64,000 bases of DNA from Pseudomonas paralactis (GTDB lineage: Bacteria > Pseudomonadota > Gammaproteobacteria > Pseudomonadales > Pseudomonadaceae): positions 62,001 through 126,000 of the forward strand of contig NZ_JYLN01000004.1 in NCBI RefSeq assembly GCF_001439735.1, read 5' to 3'. This document shows, one piece after another, positions 54,665-63,101 of this stretch. The position numbers and the translations under genes were made by a program. Position 1 is the stretch's first letter, and each line of letters begins with the position of its first letter. Under the pieces are notes generated by a model that ran no database searches, was not told the origin of the DNA, and saw only the letters and a program-made list of their open reading frames with translations.

Positions 54665-57595
54665 ATGTCTATACGCGTTCCTGTCCACGTCGTGAATACG
54701 TTCGTCAATCCCCATTTAACGGTTGAAAAGCCTGAAGAAAAGCCTGCGGTAATGGCAACTTCGAATGATCGTATGCCCGGCCTGAGACATCCATCAGCCT
54801 GTATCTTGCCCACGCTGGCTGACTATAAGAGAAAACAGAGTTTACTGCAGAGTGCTGAAGCAAGCCCTAAGCCAGGAGGCGGGAGCAACGCGGCATTGAA
54901 GAAAAACACTCGTTTAGAATCTTATATCAGTAAGCAAACCGCCGATTTTGTAACGCCAGAAAAAGAAATTTCCACTATTTTATCTGCCAGGATAAAGCAG
55001 CAATGGGATGTGGATATTGATCCGGATAAAACCTATCTGGTGACATTTAAAAATAACGGTGAAAATGAAAAAGAGGTGGTGGAAAAAATCACCTTGACAC
55101 AAGCGGCATTGAAAAACAGGCAAGATGTAACAATTGAGCAAGATGAAAGCTGGTTTGTGAAGATTGGCAAGTACTTTTCGCCGGCGGTATATATTTACAA
55201 CCAGATTGACGGTTGGGTGCAGGAAGCAAACACTCGACAAGGTATTTACCGGGAGCCCAGTGCGCCGGGCGATGCTCTCTATAACGCCGACACCCGCGTT
55301 TCCATACCGGTGGATGACTTCAAGGCATTAGTCTGGGATACAGACCGGACCCAAATGTATAAGAAAACCCTGGATGGGTTTTGGGACAAGCACAGTGATT
55401 CTTATACGGCACTGAGTAAAATCTCCTTCGTCAAAGCCATCAATCTGCAGCGCCTGGAAGGGAGCCTTGGCCCTGCCGAGACGGCACTCGCCCAGCGCGC
55501 GTTGGGGCCTGTTGCGCAAAAGGATTGGTCCGAGCTGACGGTTCAGGACTTTGAAGGGCCTGCCGTGAAGGACCCGGATCTGGACATCGGCCTGCTGAGC
55601 ATCAATGGGTTTCAGTCCACTGACTTGATGTGTGTGACTGATCGGAAAACCCAGTTGACGTTGCTTTACATCCCTGGCAACTCCTCGCCAATACATCGCT
55701 TCGATAATCCGCAGCAAATGACAACGTGGCTGGCCAGCCAAGCCTCGGATCCCGTAAAGCGCGCATCCTTGTTGACGCACTTTTCCCTCAAGGATCAAGC
55801 TGACAGATCGTTTTCAGACGGGGTGCGTCAGACCCTGCAAGGGATGGGAAACTGGTCCGATGCGCAGGCCTCAGGCAATGCTTTCCTTTCGAGCCTCAAC
55901 GGTTGGGTGCCGGATCGTTTCATCGCCGTTGAGCAGTTGCACGGCGATCCTTTCGAAGCGGTCAAGGTTCGGCAAAAGGCGCGGTCCTATTCGGACGCCG
56001 ACAATGCGATTGTCAGTGACGGGGATTACACCAAGAACAAGGTGCTGCATGTCGTGGAAGAGGCTACCAAGGTCGCCATGTTCATGACGCCCCTGGCACT
56101 GGTCATGCCCGAAGTCGCTATAGGGCTGGATGTTTTCTTCCTGGCCGCCGGGGCTGCCCAGACCGGTATCGGTATTGATGATGCCGTCCAGGGAAAAGCA
56201 ACGGCTTCCGACCGCATTGTGTTCGGCGTGTTGAACGCCGTACCGCCGTTGGCCACTCACGCGGGGGCACCACTGGCGAAAGCGCTGACAGAGAGGGTGT
56301 CCGGCGGTGGCGTTTCAGCAGGGGTTGATGCTGCAACCGGCACACCCACCCAAGTGACTGAACAAGCGCGCCCATTTTTCAGGCCACCACAACGTGTCAA
56401 TGGGCATATCGGATACCCGATGGGGCCCGTCTCGCCTCCAGTGATCCTTGAGGAGGTCAGGGTTCCCATGGATGACGTGAGGCGCATGATCGGGAAGGAT
56501 TACATGGTTTATGTCGGTCAATACGGTACCAAAGTTACGTATGACGTCGAAGCGGGTCTTTGGCGCGGGCTCCAGGCCAATGGTCAGGTGAACGACATCT
56601 TTTATTGGCGCAAAGGTCAAGGACGGTGGCTGAGTGGCACTCAAGCCGAAGCGATTGAAGGCAGTAAAAATGCGCCGGCTTCGATGACAACCACGGTACT
56701 GAAACTACCGAGGATGCCGGTACTGCCGTCCGGTGCTACAGAGGTGCCGAAAGTGATCCACTATTTTTGGGCCGGCAATGAAATGCCGGAAAATCTGCTC
56801 AATAATATTATGGAAAATTCCCGGAAAAGCCCCGGGTATAAATCGATTGTTCACGTCGATGCCAATGACGCCGATACTTTTCAGAAAATACATTCAGCAT
56901 TGGATCATAAAGTGGGCGGGCTTGAAGTTCATGATGTAAAGACCGATGAAAGTTTTCAGGCTCTGAATGCAGGTCAATATGGCGAGATGTATCAGTTTTT
57001 CCGTTCAGGACGCGGGCAGAATTTAGCGGCGTCATCGGACGTCATGCGCGCGGTGCTAATGAAAAAGTACGGCGGTATCTATCTGGATACGGATGATGCA
57101 CTGACCTTTAATGTGGGCGAGGTCACATTGAAAGCCACGCCCAATGATATCTTGATGAACGTGCCGGTTACTTACGAACCTACGGACTTCAATGGGTTCA
57201 ACACCAGTAATTTTGCCAGCCATCCAGACAACCCTGTATTTGACGAGATTCTGGAGACAGCGTATGAGCGATACAAGGCAAACGAAGAATGGCTGAACAC
57301 TAATCGTCCCTTTCTGAAGGAAAACTCGACAGCCGCAGAGCGGCAAATGTATAACGAGTATGAAAAGAAAATTTTCGAGATCACTGGGCCGAGAATGTTT
57401 GGTGATGTATTGGCGCAAAAAGAATATGGATTTTTTTCAGAAGTTGAGGAGCTGACGGATCTGATGAATGCGCGTATTTTACTTCCGCAAGCGTATGCGG
57501 AAAAACTTACACAAGTGCGGGATTATTATATGGCGATGAACCATAAGTTCGGAGTTGCTATCGGCTCGGAACACTCTATGTATCATTCTCGCTGA
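54665..57595 (+). CDS. Large toxin candidate: DUF6543-like region plus DXD glycosyltransferase domain
   Basis: The 976-residue protein has no Sec signal. The first ~550 residues resemble the 'dermonecrotic toxin' DUF6543 region of Pseudomonas toxins (EISTILSARIKQQWDVDID, YFSPAVYIYNQIDGWVQ). A hydrophobic stretch lies about 460-500 (VAMFMTPLALVMPEVAIGLD), possibly for membrane entry. The C terminus (about 700-976) is a TcdA/TcdB- or Och1-like glycosyltransferase: VPKVIHYFWAGNEMPENLL, SSDVMRAVLMKKYGG and DXD at Asp808/Asp810 (YLDTDD). It likely transfers sugar to a host or rival protein. It is an orphan gene with AT-rich ends and no adjacent immunity or secretion gene. Confidence 0.82.
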   Translation: MSIRVPVHVVNTFVNPHLTVEKPEEKPAVMATSNDRMPGLRHPSACILPTLADYKRKQSLLQSAEASPKPGGGSNAALKKNTRLESYISKQTADFVTPEKEISTILSARIKQQWDVDIDPDKTYLVTFKNNGENEKEVVEKITLTQAALKNRQDVTIEQDESWFVKIGKYFSPAVYIYNQIDGWVQEANTRQGIYREPSAPGDALYNADTRVSIPVDDFKALVWDTDRTQMYKKTLDGFWDKHSDSYTALSKISFVKAINLQRLEGSLGPAETALAQRALGPVAQKDWSELTVQDFEGPAVKDPDLDIGLLSINGFQSTDLMCVTDRKTQLTLLYIPGNSSPIHRFDNPQQMTTWLASQASDPVKRASLLTHFSLKDQADRSFSDGVRQTLQGMGNWSDAQASGNAFLSSLNGWVPDRFIAVEQLHGDPFEAVKVRQKARSYSDADNAIVSDGDYTKNKVLHVVEEATKVAMFMTPLALVMPEVAIGLDVFFLAAGAAQTGIGIDDAVQGKATASDRIVFGVLNAVPPLATHAGAPLAKALTERVSGGGVSAGVDAATGTPTQVTEQARPFFRPPQRVNGHIGYPMGPVSPPVILEEVRVPMDDVRRMIGKDYMVYVGQYGTKVTYDVEAGLWRGLQANGQVNDIFYWRKGQGRWLSGTQAEAIEGSKNAPASMTTTVLKLPRMPVLPSGATEVPKVIHYFWAGNEMPENLLNNIMENSRKSPGYKSIVHVDANDADTFQKIHSALDHKVGGLEVHDVKTDESFQALNAGQYGEMYQFFRSGRGQNLAASSDVMRAVLMKKYGGIYLDTDDALTFNVGEVTLKATPNDILMNVPVTYEPTDFNGFNTSNFASHPDNPVFDEILETAYERYKANEEWLNTNRPFLKENSTAAERQMYNEYEKKIFEITGPRMFGDVLAQKEYGFFSEVEELTDLMNARILLPQAYAEKLTQVRDYYMAMNHKFGVAIGSEHSMYHSR

Positions 57596-57787
57596 GGTTG
57601 GCTCGGTCATTGCGCCGCGGTTGCCGGGGCGCAATGGCCGGTTTTAATGAAGGGGCGGGTACAAGCAAATTCTGAAAAAGATGTAAATTCTATTTGGTTA
57701 TTAATAAATTCTTTTTTATTCCTTATTGGTGTGTGAACCTCACCCTATACTGACCAGCAACGTTAAACGCTGCAGGAGGGCACACCC

Positions 57788-58369
57788 ATGCACAGCGAGT
57801 CGATTCGTTATTTGATCGTGCCGGGCTGGCAAGGATCGCCAGAAGATCATTGGCAAACCCATTGGCAGAACAGCTTGCCCAACAGCGCGCGGGTGGAACA
57901 GGCCGATTGGTTGACGCCGCGCCGTGAAGATTGGGTGGCGGCGCTGGCCGAAGCGATTGCCGCTGACAACACGCCGGTCATCCTGATCGCCCATAGCCTG
58001 GGATGCATCACTGTTGCCCACTGGGCCGCCACCGCGCCCGTGCATTTCTTGCGGCAGGTACGCGGCGCGTTGCTGGTCGCCCCGGCGGATGTCGAACGTC
58101 CGGCCTGTGCACCCGCCCTGCGTAACTTTGCGCCGATTCCCACCGACCTGCTGCCGTTTCCCAGCCAGGTAGTCAGCTCCGACAACGACAGTGCCGTCAG
58201 TGCCCCTCGGGCTCTGGAACTGGCGCGTTTGTGGGGCGCCGAGGCCGGTATTTTGGCGGGTGCGGGGCATATCAATGTGAAGTCCGGCCATCGACGCTGG
58301 GAGCAGGGTTTCGCCTTCCTCTATCGCCTGCAAAATCGCCTGGAGCATCACGCCCGGCGCAGCGCCTAA
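57788..58369 (+). CDS. RBBP9/YdeN-family alpha/beta hydrolase
   Basis: The 193-residue protein matches the RBBP9 (DUF-type) serine hydrolase family: VPGWQGSPEDHWQTHW at the start, nucleophile Ser in LIAHSLGCIT, Asp near SSDNDSAV and late His in GAGHINVKSGH. AGGAGGG precedes its start. Substrate is unknown. The sigma-54 activator gene follows by 48 bp. Confidence 0.9.
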   Translation: MHSESIRYLIVPGWQGSPEDHWQTHWQNSLPNSARVEQADWLTPRREDWVAALAEAIAADNTPVILIAHSLGCITVAHWAATAPVHFLRQVRGALLVAPADVERPACAPALRNFAPIPTDLLPFPSQVVSSDNDSAVSAPRALELARLWGAEAGILAGAGHINVKSGHRRWEQGFAFLYRLQNRLEHHARRSA

Positions 58370-58417
58370 TATTTTTCAACGCCCCGTCCCTGAGTGGATT
58401 GGGGGCGGGAGTCTGTC

Positions 58418-59341
58418 ATGAGTCATGAAACTTTCGGCCAGCCACTGCTGACCTTCCCGGACGCGGACAAAAGCCCGTTGAGCATCCGCGCCAAAGCACT
58501 GGTGTTCGTCGATCCGCGCTCACGCCAATTGCGCGAAGAGCTGGAAAGCCTCGCACCGCGCACCCTGCCTGTGTTGATCCGCGGCGAGACCGGCAGTGGC
58601 AAGGAACTGCTGGCACGGCACATACATCGTGGCAGTGATCGCACCGGCTTGTTTGTGTCGGTCAACTGCGGCGCTATCAGCCCCACCTATGCCGACGCCG
58701 AATTGTTCGGCTATGCCGCCGGCACCCACAGTGGCGCAGCCAGCAGCCGCGCAGGCTGGTTCGGTTCGGCCAATGGCGGCACCTTGTATCTGGATGAAAT
58801 CGGCGACTTGCCGCTGCCGATCCAGGTGAAATTGCTCGCGGCGCTGGAAAACCACGAGGTCACCCGTGTCGGTGCCCAACAGCCGAGCCCGGTGGATGTG
58901 CGCCTGGTGGCCGCCACCAGTATCGACCTGGCCCAGGCCGTGGCCGTCGGCAAGTTTCACGAGCGTCTGTTTCATTATTTGAGCGAAGGCCAGCTGGACC
59001 TGCCGGCGTTGCGCGAGCGAGTGGGGGATATTTTATCCCTGGCCGAATACTTCCTCGGCATTTACAGCCAGCGCCTGGACCTGCCCGTGCCGTTGATCAG
59101 CGATGCTGCCCAACAGGTGCTTGAGCGTCACAGCTGGCCGGGTAATACCCGCGAACTGGAAAACGTCATTCACTTTGCCTTGCTGGTGAGCAGCGGCGAT
59201 GAAATCTTGCCCGAGCATTTGAACCTGCCGGTGGCAGGCTCACCGCTGGAGCAAGTGCGAAGAATTTTCGCCAGCGCCAGCGCAACCGAGCGCGAATCGT
59301 TGCGTGCCTTCCTGTATGAGCAAAATGGAATATCAACGTGA
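58418..59341 (+). CDS. Sigma-54-type AAA+ protein with altered GAFTGA loop and no HTH
   Basis: The 307-residue protein has Walker A GETGSGKE, Walker B LYLDEIGDLP and sensor WPGNTREL, as in sigma-54 activators. The loop that contacts sigma-54, normally GAFTGA, reads GTHSGA (FGYAAGTHSGAAS). The usual C-terminal Fis-type HTH is absent; the protein ends QNGIST. No N-terminal receiver or GAF domain. Possibly a non-canonical activator working without DNA binding, or a decayed one. It lies between the hydrolase and metQ. Confidence 0.85.
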   Translation: MSHETFGQPLLTFPDADKSPLSIRAKALVFVDPRSRQLREELESLAPRTLPVLIRGETGSGKELLARHIHRGSDRTGLFVSVNCGAISPTYADAELFGYAAGTHSGAASSRAGWFGSANGGTLYLDEIGDLPLPIQVKLLAALENHEVTRVGAQQPSPVDVRLVAATSIDLAQAVAVGKFHERLFHYLSEGQLDLPALRERVGDILSLAEYFLGIYSQRLDLPVPLISDAAQQVLERHSWPGNTRELENVIHFALLVSSGDEILPEHLNLPVAGSPLEQVRRIFASASATERESLRAFLYEQNGIST

Positions 59342-59374
59342 ATAAAAGATATTGTTCGGGAATAAAAAATATAG
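59340..59374 (+). repeat. Two direct repeats upstream of metQ
   Basis: GAATAAAAGATATTG (59340-59354) and GAATAAAAAATATAG (59360-59374) start 20 bp apart, about two helix turns, in an AT-rich leader 77-111 bp before metQ. They may be activator sites. Confidence 0.65.
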
Positions 59375-59450
59375 GTATTGTCCTTTCCACGCCGCGATAG
59401 CACTTCGCTGGCACCTCACATAAAAAATGGTCGTTAGAAAAGGACACTGC

Positions 59451-60233
59451 ATGAAAAAGGTTCTGTTGTTTACCGCCCTGGCGGCTGCCCTGACTGTCGG
59501 CTTCGCCCAGGCCAACGAAAAGCTGGTGGTAGCGGCCACGCCGATTCCGCACGCCGAAATCCTTGAGCTGATCAAACCGACCCTGGCCAAGGAAGGCGTG
59601 GACCTGGAAATCAAGGTCTTCACCGACTACGTGCAGCCAAACGTGCAAGTCGCCGAGAAACGCCTGGACGCCAACTACTTCCAGACCCTGCCGTACCTGG
59701 AAAACTTCAACAAGGGCAAGGGCACCAACCTGGTCACCGTGGTCGGCGTGCACGTCGAACCCTTTGGCGGTTACTCGAAAAAAATCAAGAAAATTGAAGA
59801 TCTGAAAGATGGCGCCACCGTGGCCATCCCGAACGAAGGCTCTAACAGCGGCCGCGCGTTGTTGCTGCTGCAGAAAGCTGGCGTGATCACCTTGAAAGAC
59901 CCGACCAACGCCCTGGCCACGCCGAAAGACATCGCCAGCAACCCGAAGAACCTGAAGTTCAAGGAGCTGGAGTCGGCTCTGCTGCCACGCGTACTGGACC
60001 AGGTTGACCTGGACCTGATCAACACCAACTACGCCCTGGAAGCGGGCCTGAACCCGGCCAAGGACGCGTTGATCATCGAAGACGCCAAATCACCTTACGT
60101 AAACTTCCTGGTGGCCCGCCCGGACAACAAGGACAGCGACGCTATCCAGAAACTGTCCAAGGCCCTGACCAGTCCGGAAGTCAAAGCGTTCATCGAGAAG
60201 AAGTACAACGGCGCAGTCGTGCCGGCGTTCTGA
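59451..60233 (+). CDS. metQ: Methionine-type ABC transporter substrate-binding protein (NlpA/MetQ family)
   Basis: The ATG at 59451 gives a 260-residue precursor with signal peptide (LTVGFAQA-NEK) and no lipobox Cys, so it is periplasmic. Family features are VVAATPIPHAEILELIK, NVQVAEKRLDANYFQTLPYL and VAIPNEGSNSGRALLLLQ. It contains no Cys and no internal Met. No metN or metI is nearby, so it must use transporters elsewhere. Substrate may be methionine or another organosulfur compound. Confidence 0.9.
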   Translation: MKKVLLFTALAAALTVGFAQANEKLVVAATPIPHAEILELIKPTLAKEGVDLEIKVFTDYVQPNVQVAEKRLDANYFQTLPYLENFNKGKGTNLVTVVGVHVEPFGGYSKKIKKIEDLKDGATVAIPNEGSNSGRALLLLQKAGVITLKDPTNALATPKDIASNPKNLKFKELESALLPRVLDQVDLDLINTNYALEAGLNPAKDALIIEDAKSPYVNFLVARPDNKDSDAIQKLSKALTSPEVKAFIEKKYNGAVVPAF

Positions 60234-60261
60234 TGTAAGTCAAAACCCCCTTCAAGGTTTC

Positions 60262-60297
60262 AACGCCGACGGCTACTACAGCGTCGGCGTTTTTTTA
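60262..60297 (+). terminator. Rho-independent terminator after metQ
   Basis: AACGCCGAC / GTCGGCGTT stem with T run. Confidence 0.92.
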
Positions 60298-60314
60298 TCT
60301 GAAATACATTCAAA

Positions 60315-60420
60315 ACTGTGGGAGCTTGCTCCCGTGACGGCCTGACAGCCGACGCTTATCTACCTGACGCGCCTCAGTACAAATGTGGGAGCTGGCTTGC
60401 CTGCGAAGACGGCCTAACGG
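60315..60420. repeat. Cluster of REP half-sites before long repeat copy B
   Basis: Includes CTGTGGGAGCTTGCTCCCGT and ATGTGGGAGCTGGCTTGCCT; the same kind of cluster stands before copy A. The text between the units (CTTATCTACCTGACGC here) recalls 45752-45761. Confidence 0.82.
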
Positions 60421-60434
60421 TTAACACAGTTGGA

Positions 60435-60815
60435 CCGTGTACATATCCATTGCTGCGGTCACGGCCACTTAGGGTTCCGCTCTGACAGCGGGTCACTTTT
60501 GGAAGGACCGGAATGCCGGCCCAGCCAAAAGTAACCAAAAGGTCCTCGCCCCACCACTCGGCACCTCGCCTAGGCTCGGTGTGCCAGTAATCCGCCAGTG
60601 ATTTGGGGGGCCGCCGCCACGCGCCATCCATGGCGCGGGGCGGCTAAACCGGCATCCCTGCCGGTTTACCCCCCCAAATCCCTGTCGAATTCCGGCCAGC
60701 GTGGTTTAACGGGGCGCCTAAGATCAAAAGCAGATCAAGATCAAGAGCGGCTCGCTTCGCATCGTGGTTACCGTTGAGCGCTACAGGGTTGTGTAGATAC
60801 CTATGCTGCGATGGT
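60435..60815 (+). repeat. Long dispersed repeat, copy B
   Basis: Closely matches 45903-46272 in the same direction, with small insertions, for example around 60500-60530. The nested palindromes are kept. The remaining part of the 789-bp gap (60816-61022) has one REP half (60857-60878) and an AT-rich promoter-like stretch (60895-60950). Confidence 0.88.
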
Positions 60816-61022
60816 GGTGTGTCAGTCAACTCATCCAGTCCTGATACACCGATATCGCAGGCAAGCCAGCTCCCACAGAGGTCAGTTTTTTGGTGATATG
60901 AATATGCTATCTAGGTATTTAAAATTTGATTTTTATACCTTTAAAGTTCGCGCTAGCTGACGTTATCCACGTCAGCACGGACTGCGCTCGCGGCATTACC
61001 CATGCGGCGATATGGACTGCAC

Positions 61023-61688
61023 ATGACCTTCGATTTCGCTTTTATCCTCAGCACCTTGCCGGCGTTCCTGCAAGCCGTGGGCGTGACCCTGCAAGTGGGC
61101 TTGATCGCCATCGGCACCTCCTTGTTGGTGGCGCTGATCAACGCAGCCTTGTTGGTGTTTCGCACGCCCTACCTGTCACGCCTGGTGGCGTTGTATGTGG
61201 AACTGGCGCGTAACACGCCGCTGTTGATTCAGCTGTTCTTCGTCTACTTCGCGCTGCCGGCCCTGGGTTTGAATATTTCCGGGTTCTGGGCGGCAATCAT
61301 CACCATGACCTTTCTCGGCGGCGCTTACCTCACCGAAGTGTTGCGCGCCGGTGTGGAAGCAGTGCCGCTGGCGCAGATCGAGTCGGGCAAATCCATCGGC
61401 CTGTCCGACTGGCAACTGCTGCGCCATGTGATCCTGCCCCAGGCCGGTATCCTCAGCCTGCCGGCGCTGTTCGCCAATTTCATCTTTCTGCTCAAGGAAA
61501 CCACAGTGGTTTCCGCAGTGGCAGTGCCGGAAATTCTCTACACCACCAAGAGTTACATCGCCCTCTACTACAAGACCTACGAAATGCTCGCTGTGCTGAC
61601 GCTGATTTGCGTGCTGCTGTTTTTGCCGTTATCGCTGCTGCTCAGCCGCCTGGAAAGGAGGCTCCAGCATGGCCAGTTCGGGTCTTGA
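61023..61688 (+). CDS. Polar amino acid ABC transporter permease (first)
   Basis: The 221-residue HisM/GlnP-type permease has five spans and the EAA-like loop ESGKSIGLSDWQLLRHVILPQ. ATG at 61023 is chosen over 61002 by family start pattern; neither has a strong ribosome site. It overlaps the second permease gene by 20 bp. AT-rich DNA just upstream likely holds the promoter. Confidence 0.9.
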   Translation: MTFDFAFILSTLPAFLQAVGVTLQVGLIAIGTSLLVALINAALLVFRTPYLSRLVALYVELARNTPLLIQLFFVYFALPALGLNISGFWAAIITMTFLGGAYLTEVLRAGVEAVPLAQIESGKSIGLSDWQLLRHVILPQAGILSLPALFANFIFLLKETTVVSAVAVPEILYTTKSYIALYYKTYEMLAVLTLICVLLFLPLSLLLSRLERRLQHGQFGS

Positions 61689-62328
61689 GTTGCTGTGGGT
61701 GTCGTTGCCGCAACTGGGCAAGGGCGCTGCGCAAACCCTGTCGATTTCGTTTTTGAGCATCGCCTTCAGTACGGTCGGCGGCGTGCTGTATGGCGTGCTG
61801 CGCACCTTGAATAACAAGGCGATCAACGGCGTGTTGCGGGTCTACCTGGAACTGTTCCGCGCCATTCCGGTGCTGGTGTGGTTGTACCTGCTGTTTTTCG
61901 GTTTGCCGATCTTCTTTGGCGTGAGCCTGCCCAGTTTCTGGTGCGCGGTGCTGGTGTTGTCGCTATGGGGCGCCAGCGAAGTCGGTGAGGTGGTGCGCGG
62001 TGCGTTGCATTCGCTGCCGCGTGGCCAGCGCGAAGCGGGCTTGTTGATCGGCCTGTCCGGCCCGCAGTTGTACGGCTATGTGCTGCTGCCCCAGGCTCTT
62101 AAACGCATGACGCCGCCGACCATCAATGTCTACACGCGCATTATCAAAACCAGTTCCCTTGCGGTGCTGATCGGCGTGGTGGATGTGATCAAGGTTGGCC
62201 AGCAAATCATCGAGCGCACCTACGAGTCGGTATTGATCTACGGCGCGCTGTTCCTGTTTTTCTTCTTTATCTGCTACCCGTTGTCAGCCGCCTCCAAGCT
62301 GCTGGAACGGCGCTGGGCCCAGGCATGA
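61669..62328 (+). CDS. Polar amino acid ABC transporter permease (second)
   Basis: The 219-residue protein is the partner permease with loop QREAGLLIGLSGPQLYGYVLLP. GGAGG lies just before its ATG. It overlaps the ATPase gene by four bases. Confidence 0.92.
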   Translation: MASSGLELLWVSLPQLGKGAAQTLSISFLSIAFSTVGGVLYGVLRTLNNKAINGVLRVYLELFRAIPVLVWLYLLFFGLPIFFGVSLPSFWCAVLVLSLWGASEVGEVVRGALHSLPRGQREAGLLIGLSGPQLYGYVLLPQALKRMTPPTINVYTRIIKTSSLAVLIGVVDVIKVGQQIIERTYESVLIYGALFLFFFFICYPLSAASKLLERRWAQA

Positions 62329-63101
62329 GCGCATTGATCGAGTTTCAGGGTTTCAACAAATTCTTCGGTGAGGCGCAGGTGCTCAAGGGCATCGACCTGA
62401 GCGTGCAACGCGGCGAAGTGGTGGTGATCTTAGGCCCCAGCGGCTGTGGCAAAAGCACCTTGCTGCGCTGCCTCAATGGGCTGGAAGTGGCACACAGCGG
62501 ACACTTGCGCTTTGCAGGCATTGAGCTGCTGGATAAAACTACCGACTGGCGCCAGGTGCGCCAGGACATCGGCATGGTGTTCCAGAGCTACCACCTGTTC
62601 CCGCACATGAGCGTGCTCGACAACATCCTGCTCGGCCCGCTGAAAGTGCAAAAGCGCGACCCCCGCGAGGCCCGTGAGCAGGCGGAAAACTTACTGGAGC
62701 GCGTGGGCCTGGCCGACAAGCGCGACGCCTTCCCACGCCAGCTTTCCGGCGGCCAGCAGCAACGCATCGCCATCGTGCGCTCGTTGTGCATGAACCCCCA
62801 GGTCATGCTTTTCGACGAAGTCACCGCCGCCCTCGACCCGGAGATGGTCAAGGAAGTGCTGGAAGTGATTCAGGGCCTGGCCCGCGATGGCATGACCTTG
62901 CTGATCGTCACCCACGAAATGGCCTTCGCCCGTGCGGTTGCCGACCGCGTGGTGTTCATGGAGGCCGGTCGCATCCTCGAACACAACACCCCCGAGGCAT
63001 TCTTTACGAACCCGCAGACCGCACGCGCGCAGCAGTTCCTGGAGAAGTTCTCCTTCGTTTCAACACTGCCCAAAAAGATCAAGGAACTGGAGCTGATATG
63101 A
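62325..63101 (+). CDS. Polar amino acid ABC transporter ATP-binding protein
   Basis: The 258-residue GlnQ/HisP-type ATPase has Walker A GPSGCGKST, Q-loop VFQSYHLF, signature LSGGQQQRIAIVRSL, Walker B MLFDEVTAALD (Val replacing the usual Pro/Ser) and VTHEMAFA. It overlaps the binding-protein gene by four bases (ATGA). Confidence 0.94.
   Translation: MSALIEFQGFNKFFGEAQVLKGIDLSVQRGEVVVILGPSGCGKSTLLRCLNGLEVAHSGHLRFAGIELLDKTTDWRQVRQDIGMVFQSYHLFPHMSVLDNILLGPLKVQKRDPREAREQAENLLERVGLADKRDAFPRQLSGGQQQRIAIVRSLCMNPQVMLFDEVTAALDPEMVKEVLEVIQGLARDGMTLLIVTHEMAFARAVADRVVFMEAGRILEHNTPEAFFTNPQTARAQQFLEKFSFVSTLPKKIKELELI

Noticed and set aside
59405..59430. Possible sigma-54 promoter (TGGCAC) before metQ
   Set aside because: TGGCAC is present but no TTGC follows at the required spacing, so no -24/-12 promoter is claimed.
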